A stretch of DNA of 64,000 bases from UBA3839 sp963627995. GTDB taxonomy: Bacteria; Bacteroidota; Bacteroidia; Bacteroidales; Bacteroidaceae. Location: positions 124,001-188,000 of the forward strand of contig CAVGCV010000003.1 of the NCBI GenBank assembly GCA_963627995.1. The letters run 5' to 3'. The position numbers were made by a program, and so were the translations under genes. Under the pieces are notes generated by a model. It saw only the letters and a program-made list of their open reading frames with translations. It made no database searches and was not told the origin of the DNA. Below, one piece after another: positions 35,054 to 42,391 of this stretch (positions are counted from its first letter, which is position 1; each line of letters opens with the position of its first letter).

Positions 35054-36556
35054 ATGGAACAGCTGAAAGCACTCTACGCCGCGACCTTCGGCGCGCCGCC
35101 CGCGCAGGTCGTGCCCCTCGAGGCGGCGGGCAGCAACCGCCGCTACTACCGCCTGGCCGCGCCGTCCGCGGCAGCCGGCCGCCCCACGGTGGTGGGCGTG
35201 GTGGGCACGTCGGCCGAGGAGAACGCCACGTTCTGCGCCCTGGCGCGCGCGCTCGCCGAGCGCGGCGTCGCCGTGCCCGAGGTCTATGCCGCCAGCGCGG
35301 ACGCCATGCGCTACCTCCAGCAGGACCTCGGCAGCGTGTCGCTCTTCGACTTCATCGCCCAGGGCCGCGCCGACGGAGGACGTTACACCGGCAGGGAGCG
35401 CGCGATGCTGCGCCGCGTGATGTCCGACCTGCCGCACATCCAGCTGCGCTGCGCCGACAGCCGCGTCTACGACCTGTGCCGCCCCCTGCGCAGCATGGAC
35501 GCCGACAGCGTGGGCTTCGACCTCAACTACTTCAAGTACTGCTACCTCAAGCTCTCCGGCGCGGAGTTCGACGAGCTGCGCCTCGAGCGCGACTTCCGCG
35601 CGCTCACGGCCGACCTGCTCCGCGTCGAGGAGCAAGGATTCATGTACCGCGACTTCCAGGCGCGCAACGTCATGCTTGTCGGCGGAGTGCCGCACTACAT
35701 CGACTTTCAGGGCGGACGCAGGGGCCCCGTGTACTACGACGTCGCCTCCTTCCTGTGGCAAGCCTCCGCGCGTTACCCGGACGAGCTGAAGGACGAGCTC
35801 GCCGACGCCTACCTCGCCTCGCTGCACGCCTACATCCCCGTGGCGAAGCCCGCGTTCATGGCTCGCCTGCGCCGCTTCGCCCTCTTCCGCACCCTCCAAG
35901 TGCTGGGCGCGTACGGATTCCGGGGGCTGTGGGAACGCAAGCCCCACTTCGTGAGCTCCATCGCCCCCGCCGTCGCCAACCTCGCCCAGCTGGCGCGCAC
36001 CGACGCGGGCGAGCCCTACCCGTACCTGCGCCGCTTGGCCGGCGAACTGGCCGCGCGCACGCCGCAAGGCGCGCAAGCCCCCCCCGCGCCGCCGCAGCCG
36101 TCCCCCCGCGCCGCCGCCACCGCCGCGCCGCGCCGCGTGCCGGCAGACAGCCCCCTGCGCGTGCGCGTCTACAGCTTCTCCTACAAGAAGGGAATCCCCC
36201 CCGACGAGAGCGGCAACGGAGGCGGCTACGTGTTCGACTGCCGAGGCGTGCACAACCCGGGGCGCTACGAACGCTACCAAAGCCTGACCGGGCTCGACCG
36301 CCCCGTCGTCGAGTTCCTGGAAGGCGACGGCGAGATACTGCGCTTCATGCAGAGCGTCTACAGCCTTGCCGAAGCCCACGTGCTGCGGTACGCCGAGCGC
36401 GGGTTCAGCCACCTGATGTTTGCCTTCGGCTGCACCGGAGGACAGCACCGCAGCGTCTACGCCGCCCAGCACCTCGCCGAGCGCCTGCACGACACGCTCG
36501 GCGTGCGCGTCAGCCTCTGCCACCGCGAGCAGGACATCCGCCAGGAGCTCCGGTAG
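35054..36556 (+). CDS. AmgK-like amino-sugar kinase fused to a RapZ C-terminal domain
   Basis: A 500-residue two-domain protein. Residues 1-335 are an aminoglycoside-phosphotransferase-fold kinase: nucleotide loop GSNRRYYRL (26-34), catalytic loop YRDFQARNVML (Asp200, Asn205) and metal motif YIDFQGGRRGPVYYDVAS (Asp217). These match AmgK, which phosphorylates N-acetylmuramate and GlcNAc at C1. A Pro/Ala-rich linker (336-366) leads to a RapZ C-terminal domain (368-500) with SFSYKKGIPPDESG and FGCTGGQHRSVY. In RapZ that domain senses glucosamine-6-phosphate. The N-terminal P-loop half of RapZ is absent. The next gene is MurU-like, so the pair probably recycles cell-wall sugars. Confidence 0.88.
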   Translation: MEQLKALYAATFGAPPAQVVPLEAAGSNRRYYRLAAPSAAAGRPTVVGVVGTSAEENATFCALARALAERGVAVPEVYAASADAMRYLQQDLGSVSLFDFIAQGRADGGRYTGRERAMLRRVMSDLPHIQLRCADSRVYDLCRPLRSMDADSVGFDLNYFKYCYLKLSGAEFDELRLERDFRALTADLLRVEEQGFMYRDFQARNVMLVGGVPHYIDFQGGRRGPVYYDVASFLWQASARYPDELKDELADAYLASLHAYIPVAKPAFMARLRRFALFRTLQVLGAYGFRGLWERKPHFVSSIAPAVANLAQLARTDAGEPYPYLRRLAGELAARTPQGAQAPPAPPQPSPRAAATAAPRRVPADSPLRVRVYSFSYKKGIPPDESGNGGGYVFDCRGVHNPGRYERYQSLTGLDRPVVEFLEGDGEILRFMQSVYSLAEAHVLRYAERGFSHLMFAFGCTGGQHRSVYAAQHLAERLHDTLGVRVSLCHREQDIRQELR

Positions 36557-36617
36557 CGCCAGCCCCCCGCACCGCCGCCACGCTTCCCCCCCCACCCAGC
36601 AAAAACCCACGCCACAC

Positions 36618-37394
36618 GTGAACGCACTCATCCTCGCGGCCGGACTCGGCACGCGCCTCAAACCCCTGACCGACACGATGCCCAAGGCCCTCGTGCCCGT
36701 GGCGGGCAAGCCGCTGCTGCAGCACGCCGTCGAGCGGCTCCAAGCCGCCGGGTTCACCGACATCGTGGTGAACGTCCACCACTTCGGCGGACAAGTCATC
36801 GACTTCCTCGCCGCCAACAGCAACTTCGGACTGGACATCCGCGTCAGCGACGAGCGCGGCGCGCTGCTCGACACGGGCGGCGCCGTCCGCCGCGCCGCGC
36901 CCCTCTTCGGAAACAGCGAGCCGATACTCGTGCACAACGTGGACATCCTCCACGACCTCGACCTGCGCCGCTTCTTCAACGCCGCCGCCCGCCGCGCCGC
37001 CGCCACGCTCGTCGTCAGCCCGCGCACGACGGCGCGCCACCTCCTCTTCGACGCGCAAAACCAGCTCGCCGGCTGGGAGAACACGCTCACGGGCGACGTG
37101 AAGGGGCCGGCCGCCGCGCGCGCCGCCCAAGGCAGCGCGGCGCGCGCGGACGCAGGCCTGCGCGCACTCGCCTTCGCCGGCATCCACATCTTCTCGCCCG
37201 AGCTGCTGCCGCTCATGGAGCCGTGGGGCGCGAAGTTCTCCATCATCGACTTCTATCTCGACGCTTGCCGCGCGCACCCCGTCCACGCCTTCGAGGCGCG
37301 CCGGCTGCGCCTCCTCGACGTCGGGAAGCTCGACACGCTGGCGGAGGCCGACCGCTTCGCCGCCAGCCTCGGGGCCGCCCGGCGCGACGCATAG
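36618..37394 (+). CDS. MurU-like sugar-1-phosphate nucleotidyltransferase
   Basis: A 258-residue nucleotidyltransferase starting with GTG at 36618, the only start that keeps the motif ALILAAGLGTRLKPLTDTMP at the N-terminus. KALVPVAGKPLL and VHNVDILHDLDL complete the nucleotide and metal sites. The length matches MurU (UDP-MurNAc from MurNAc-1-phosphate), and the upstream AmgK-like kinase would supply the substrate. Other hexose-1-phosphate specificities cannot be excluded. A 61-bp C-rich gap separates it from the kinase. The region is very GC-rich. Confidence 0.85.
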   Translation: MNALILAAGLGTRLKPLTDTMPKALVPVAGKPLLQHAVERLQAAGFTDIVVNVHHFGGQVIDFLAANSNFGLDIRVSDERGALLDTGGAVRRAAPLFGNSEPILVHNVDILHDLDLRRFFNAAARRAAATLVVSPRTTARHLLFDAQNQLAGWENTLTGDVKGPAAARAAQGSAARADAGLRALAFAGIHIFSPELLPLMEPWGAKFSIIDFYLDACRAHPVHAFEARRLRLLDVGKLDTLAEADRFAASLGAARRDA

Positions 37395-37445
37395 CCCCGG
37401 CGTCCGCACCCTCCCTCCCCCCGGCGCGCGGCGGAAGCCCGGCAC

Positions 37446-37709
37446 GCGCGCGCCGCGACTTCACTCCGAGCGCACTGCAGGTTCATCTTGCGCGCACCGG
37501 AAATTCACTTCGAGCGCGCTGGAAAAATATTTCCAAGTACTTGGAAATATTTTTTCAAGTACTTGGAAATAAATTTCTAAGTACTTGGAAATTTCACGGC
37601 GGCGCACGCGCGCCAAACTTCCAGCGCGCAGCGGCGAAAATTCCCGTGCGCAGCGGGGAAAATCCGAGCGCACAGCGGCGAAAAATCCTGCGCGCCCGGA
37701 CTTCCGCCG
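37446..37709. repeat. 22-bp-period intergenic array B (about 12 units, three core types)
   Basis: Units begin every 22 bp at 37468, 37490, 37512, 37534, 37556, 37578, 37600, 37622, 37644, 37666 and 37688, with a possible further unit at 37446. Units 1-3 carry cores like GAGCGCACTG or GCGCGCACCGG. Units 4-6 carry the palindromic core CAAGTACTTGG. Units 7-10 carry GCGCA(C/G)-type cores with CAGCGGCGAAAA. The A/T-rich second half persists in most units. Confidence 0.9.
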
Positions 37710-37843
37710 CGCCGCCGCCGAAAGCGGGGTGGGAGAGGGGCGCGCTGCGCCGGAGGCGCGCCCGCGGCATGCCCGACGGGGGCTGCCGTAGCCGCCGGCG
37801 CGCGATTTTTCGCCCCATTTTTCTGTGAAAAAAAAAAAAAATG

Positions 37844-37851
37844 TACCTTTG
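37844..37851 (+). promoter_or_regulatory. Promoter -7 box of the glycogen synthase-phosphorylase pair
   Basis: TACCTTTG follows an A tract. The transcript would start near 37858, which gives a leader of about 130 nt. Confidence 0.65.
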
Positions 37852-37987
37852 CGCTGATTTTTAGTCGGAAGCACATTCGTTTATCTGGGGAGAGCGGATA
37901 GGGAACGACTTCCGCCGACTGCCGTTTGGAGAACGTTTATGGGAAAGAGTGTTCACGGCCGAAAGGTCCTATTGCTGCGTTGCGTAT

Positions 37988-39661
37988 ATGTCTAAGAAAC
38001 AGCTCGCGCCCAACTTCATCTTCGAGGCTTCGTGGGAAGTCTGCAACAAGGTGGGCGGTATTTACACGGTGCTCTCAACACGCGCCAAGACTTTGCAGAA
38101 GAAAATGGCGGACCGCCTGGTTTTCATCGGCCCGGACGTATGGAAAGGGGAGGGCAACCCCCTGTTCAAGGAAGACAAGACTTTGCTCGCGCCGTGGCGG
38201 CGCCATGCCGCCCGCGCCGAGCACCTCGGGCTGCGCGTGGGCAGGTGGCAGGTTCCGGGAGAGCCGGTTGCCGTGCTCGTCGACTTCCAGCCGTTCTTCG
38301 CGCAGCGCAACGAAATCTACGCCTGGGCGTGGGAGCGCTACGGGGTGGACTCGCTCCATGCCTACGGCGACTACGACGAAGCGTCGATGTTCTCGTACGC
38401 CGCCGGCCGCGTGGCCGAAAGCTACTACCGCTTCTTCGGCCTGACGAGCGCGGACAACGTGGTGTACCAGGCCCACGAGTGGATGGCGTGCCTCGGCGCG
38501 CTCTACGTGCAGCAGGCCTGCCCGGCGGTCGCCACCGTCTTCACGACGCACGCCACGAGCATAGGCCGCTCGATCGCGGGCAACAACAAGCCCCTCTACG
38601 ACCGCCTCCACGAGTACAACGGCGACCAGATGGCGGCGGAGCTCAACATGCAGTCGAAGCACAGCGTGGAGAAGCAGACGGCGCACCACGTGGACTGCTT
38701 CACCACCGTGAGCGACATTACGGCGGCCGAGTGCGCCCAGCTGCTGGAGAAGCCCGTGGACGCGGTGCTGATGAACGGCTTCGAGAACGGCTTCATCCCG
38801 AAGACCGGGAGGCCGTTCGACACGGCGCGCAAGGCGGCGCGCCGGAAGCTGCTCGACGTGGCCAACGCCCTGACGGGGGCGAGCCTGCGCGACGACACGC
38901 TGCTCGTGGCTGTGAGCGGGCGCTATGAGTACAAGAACAAGGGGCTGGACATGTTTGTCGACGCCATGAACCGGCTCCGCCACGACAGCCGGCTGGCGCG
39001 CGGCGTGGCGGCCTTCATCATGGTGCCGGCGTGGGCGGGCGACGCGCGCGCCGACCTGCGCGAGAAGCTGGCGCGCGGCAGCCGTGACGGCGCGCCGTGC
39101 GCCGACCCGCGCGTGACCCACAACCTGTTCCGCCCGGAGGAGGACAGGATTCTGAGGCAGATGGACTGGCTCGACATGCGGAACGGAGCTGACGACCGCG
39201 TGCGCGTGGTGTTCGTCCCGCGCTACCTCGACGGCCACGACGGCATTTTCGACTTGCACTACTACGACTTGCTGATTGGGATGGACTTGTGCGTCTTTCC
39301 GTCGTACTACGAGCCGTGGGGCTACACCCCGACGGAGAGCGTCGCGTTCCACGTGCCGTGCGTCACGACGGACCTCGCGGGGTTCGGCCTGTGGGCCAAC
39401 AAGGTGAGGGGCGGCGGCAGCGAGCTGGCCGACGGCGTGAAGACCGTGCACCGCTGCGACGGCAACTTCGTGGCCGCGGCAGAGGACATCCGCGACGCCG
39501 TGCTCGAGTTTGCGGGCATGGACAGCAGCTCGGTGGCGCAGACGAGGAAGAACGCCGCCGCGCTGGCCGAGAAGGCGATGTGGAAGCACTTCATCTGCCA
39601 TTATTACGAGGCCTACGACATCGCGCTCCGGAAGGCGAAGTCAAGGCGCGCCAACTATTGA
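37988..39661 (+). CDS. Glycogen synthase, GT3 (eukaryote-like) family
   Basis: A 557-residue glycosyltransferase. The N-terminal motif FEASWEVCNKVGGIYTVLST is the hallmark of GT3 glycogen synthases (animal and fungal type) rather than bacterial GT5 GlgA. The C-terminal nucleotide-sugar domain has FPSYYEPWGYTPTESVAFHVP. It should extend alpha-1,4-glucan from a nucleotide-glucose donor. The start at 37988 (MSKKQLAPNF) follows the leader; the ATG at 37949 would add 13 residues. It is followed after 39 bp by glucan phosphorylase, so synthesis and breakdown of glycogen are made together. Confidence 0.92.
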   Translation: MSKKQLAPNFIFEASWEVCNKVGGIYTVLSTRAKTLQKKMADRLVFIGPDVWKGEGNPLFKEDKTLLAPWRRHAARAEHLGLRVGRWQVPGEPVAVLVDFQPFFAQRNEIYAWAWERYGVDSLHAYGDYDEASMFSYAAGRVAESYYRFFGLTSADNVVYQAHEWMACLGALYVQQACPAVATVFTTHATSIGRSIAGNNKPLYDRLHEYNGDQMAAELNMQSKHSVEKQTAHHVDCFTTVSDITAAECAQLLEKPVDAVLMNGFENGFIPKTGRPFDTARKAARRKLLDVANALTGASLRDDTLLVAVSGRYEYKNKGLDMFVDAMNRLRHDSRLARGVAAFIMVPAWAGDARADLREKLARGSRDGAPCADPRVTHNLFRPEEDRILRQMDWLDMRNGADDRVRVVFVPRYLDGHDGIFDLHYYDLLIGMDLCVFPSYYEPWGYTPTESVAFHVPCVTTDLAGFGLWANKVRGGGSELADGVKTVHRCDGNFVAAAEDIRDAVLEFAGMDSSSVAQTRKNAAALAEKAMWKHFICHYYEAYDIALRKAKSRRANY

Positions 39662-39700
39662 GAGAGTGTACTTTTTTATTCATTTAAACTTAATTCATTC

Positions 39701-42271
39701 ATGATGAAAATTAAGGCAAGTAATGCAAACACTCCGAACTGGAGGGAAATCAACGTGAGATCCTACATTCCCGAGGAGCTGCGTCCGCTGGACGAAATCG
39801 CACACAACATGTGGTGGTCGTGGAACAAGGAGGCTTCTCACCTCTACCAAGACCTGGATCCGGACTTGTGGAAAAAAGTACAGCAGAACCCTGTGCTTTT
39901 CCTGCGTAGGATGAATTTTGAGAAACTGGAAGAACTGGCAAAAGACGCGGCCATCGTCAAGCGCGTGAACGCACTATACTCGAATTTCCGCAAGTACATG
40001 GACGTGAAGCCTGACAGCAAGCGTCCGTCGGTGGCCTATCTGTGCATGGAGTACGGCCTGAGCCACGTGCTGAAGATTTATTCGGGCGGCCTGGGCATCC
40101 TTGCGGGCGACTATCTGAAGGAGGCGTCGGACTCGAACGTGGACATGTGCGCGGTGGGCTTCCTCTACCGCTACGGCTATTTCACCCAGACGCTGTCGAT
40201 GGACGGCCAGCAGGTGGCGAAGTACGAGGCGCAGAACTTCGGCGAGCTTCCCATCGAGCGCGAAGTCGACGCCAAGGGAGAGCCCGTGGTTGTCGATGTT
40301 CCGTACAACAACTACACGGTGCACGCCTACGTGTGGCGCGTGAACGTGGGCCGCATCAAGCTCTATCTCCTCGACACGGACAACGAGATGAACAGCGAGT
40401 ACGACCGCGGCATCACCCACTCGCTCTACGGCGGCGACTGGGAGAACCGCCTGAAGCAGGAGATTCTGCTCGGCATCGGCGGCATGCTGACGCTGAAGAA
40501 GCTCGGCATCAAGAAGGACATCTACCACTGCAACGAGGGGCACGCCGCCCTGTGCAATGTGCAGCGGCTGGTGGACTACGTGCAAGGCGGGCTGTCGTTC
40601 AACGAGGCGCTGGAAATTGTCCGCACTTCGTCGCTCTATACCGTCCACACGCCCGTGCCCGCCGGCCACGACTACTTCGACGAGGCGCTCTTCGGCAAGT
40701 ACATGGGCAACTATCCGTCGCAGCTTGGCATCAGCTGGAACGACTTCATCGGCATGGGCCGCGTCAATCCCGACGACAAGGGCGAGCGCTTCTGCATGTC
40801 CACGTTCGCGTGCAACACCTGCTCGTGGGTGAACGGCGTGAGCTGGCTTCACGGCAAGGTGTCGAAAGACATGTTCAGCGGCATCTGGAAGGGCTACTTC
40901 CCGGAGGAGCTGGACAACGTTGGCTATGTGACCAACGGCGTGCACTTCCCGACGTGGACGGCGACGGAGTGGAAGAACCTCTACGGCCGGCACTTCGACG
41001 CGTCGTACTACACGGACCAGTCGAACGCAAAGCTGTGGGAGTCCATCTACAACGTGCCCGACTCCGAGATATGGCAGACGCGCCAGGCGCTCAAGAACAA
41101 GCTGGTGGACTACATCAAACAGGCGTTCCGCGAAGACTGGCTGAAGAACCAGGGCGACCCGTCGCGCATTGTCTCCATCCTTGAAAAAATCAACCCCAAC
41201 GCGCTGATTATCGGCTTCGCACGCCGCTTCGCCACTTACAAGCGCGCCCATCTGCTCTTCTCGGATCTGGACCGCCTGTCGAAAATCGTCAATAACCCGA
41301 ACTATCCCGTCCAGTTCCTGTTCGCAGGCAAGGCGCACCCGCACGACGGCGCGGGTCAGGGCCTGATTAAGAAAATCTACGAAATCAGCCGCCGCCCGGA
41401 GTTCCTGGGCAAAATCATCTTCTTGGAGAACTACGACATGAAGCTTGCCCGCCGTCTTGTTACGGGCGTGGATATTTGGATGAACACGCCGACGCGCCCG
41501 CTCGAAGCCAGCGGAACGTCGGGCGAGAAGGCGCTGATGAACGGCGTCGTCAATCTGTCGGTGCTCGACGGATGGTGGCTCGAGGGCTACCGCGAGGGCG
41601 CGGGCTGGGCGCTCACGGAGAAGCGCACCTACCAGAACCAGGAACAGCAGGACCAGCTCGACGCGGCGACCATCTACGCCCTGCTGGAGAACGAGATTCT
41701 TCCGCTCTACTACGCGCGCAACGCGAAGGGCTACAGCGAGGGCTGGATTCGCACCGTCAAGAACTCCATCGCGCAGGTGGCGCCACACTACACGATGAAG
41801 CGCCAGCTCGACGACTACTATACGAAGTTCTACACGCCGCTGGCTGAGCGCGCCAAGTTGCTGTTCGCCGACAGCTACAAGAAGGCCAAGGACATTGCGC
41901 TGTGGAAAGAGCAAGTGGCGGAACGCTGGGACAGCATCAACGTGGTGTCCACCAAGAAAGACCTTGGAACGGAAAGCTGCACCTACGAGAGCGGAAAGAA
42001 GTACAAGCTGCAGTTCGTTATCGACGAGCAGGGACTGGACGATGTCGTCGGCCTGGAGTTGGTGCTGCTACACACGGATGAGGACGGAAAGACGCACGTG
42101 ACGGCCACCTATCCGTTTGAGGTGGTGAAGCGCGAGGGCAATCTCTTCACTTTCGAGAACAGCCTGTCGCTCCCCAACGCCGGAACGTTCAAGTGTGCCT
42201 ATCGTATGTATCCGAAGAACGCCGACCTTCCGCACCGCCAGGACTTCTGCTACGTCAAGTGGTTCAGCTGA
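39701..42271 (+). CDS. glgP: Alpha-glucan (glycogen) phosphorylase, short bacterial type
   Basis: An 856-residue GT35 enzyme that releases glucose-1-phosphate from glycogen using PLP. The N-terminus (LDEIAHNMWWSWN) and LCMEYGLSHVLKIYSGGLGILAGDYLK are typical of the short alpha-glucan phosphorylase group. The PLP-lysine region reads EASGTSGEKALMNGV, where Met of the common GTSGMK is Glu. NGVHFPTWTATEW is also present. A C-terminal beta domain (about residues 750-856) completes the chain. It converges with GH115 and ends at a strong terminator. Confidence 0.95.
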   Translation: MMKIKASNANTPNWREINVRSYIPEELRPLDEIAHNMWWSWNKEASHLYQDLDPDLWKKVQQNPVLFLRRMNFEKLEELAKDAAIVKRVNALYSNFRKYMDVKPDSKRPSVAYLCMEYGLSHVLKIYSGGLGILAGDYLKEASDSNVDMCAVGFLYRYGYFTQTLSMDGQQVAKYEAQNFGELPIEREVDAKGEPVVVDVPYNNYTVHAYVWRVNVGRIKLYLLDTDNEMNSEYDRGITHSLYGGDWENRLKQEILLGIGGMLTLKKLGIKKDIYHCNEGHAALCNVQRLVDYVQGGLSFNEALEIVRTSSLYTVHTPVPAGHDYFDEALFGKYMGNYPSQLGISWNDFIGMGRVNPDDKGERFCMSTFACNTCSWVNGVSWLHGKVSKDMFSGIWKGYFPEELDNVGYVTNGVHFPTWTATEWKNLYGRHFDASYYTDQSNAKLWESIYNVPDSEIWQTRQALKNKLVDYIKQAFREDWLKNQGDPSRIVSILEKINPNALIIGFARRFATYKRAHLLFSDLDRLSKIVNNPNYPVQFLFAGKAHPHDGAGQGLIKKIYEISRRPEFLGKIIFLENYDMKLARRLVTGVDIWMNTPTRPLEASGTSGEKALMNGVVNLSVLDGWWLEGYREGAGWALTEKRTYQNQEQQDQLDAATIYALLENEILPLYYARNAKGYSEGWIRTVKNSIAQVAPHYTMKRQLDDYYTKFYTPLAERAKLLFADSYKKAKDIALWKEQVAERWDSINVVSTKKDLGTESCTYESGKKYKLQFVIDEQGLDDVVGLELVLLHTDEDGKTHVTATYPFEVVKREGNLFTFENSLSLPNAGTFKCAYRMYPKNADLPHRQDFCYVKWFS

Positions 42272-42285
42272 TCCGACGTACCTTG

Positions 42286-42326
42286 AAACGAAAAAAGACC
42301 GCTCGCTGTGCGGTCTTTTTTCGTTT
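42286..42326. terminator. Bidirectional terminator between glgP and the GH115 gene
   Basis: A perfect 16-bp stem (arms 42286-42301 and 42311-42326, 9-nt loop) has A-rich and T-rich flanks that give T tracts on both strands. Confidence 0.92.
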
Positions 42327-42391
42327 GTGCCAAGCAGGGGGTGCGGGTCAATCACTGGCGCGTGGCAAACGCCCCGCACTCCGCGCGCGCC

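Larger units (their letters stand above)
37395..37987. other. Intergenic region (593 bp) with a long repeat array, a promoter and a 5' leader
   Basis: The first 300 bp hold the 22-bp array (37446-37709). A T-rich stretch and a 13-base A run (about 37828-37841) follow, then the -7 box of the glycogen synthase gene. A leader of about 130 nt precedes its ATG. In the leader, AGTCGGAAG (from about 37862) and CTTCCGCCGACT (from about 37909) can pair in two alternative ways. I see no coding gene in the gap. Confidence 0.7.

Noticed and set aside
34994..37246. A 750-codon open frame on the minus strand opposite the permease, AmgK-RapZ and MurU-like genes
   Set aside because: It is the antisense shadow of GC-rich coding DNA; stops are rare there because of high GC. 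Its protein is Ala/Arg/Val low complexity, with no domain.
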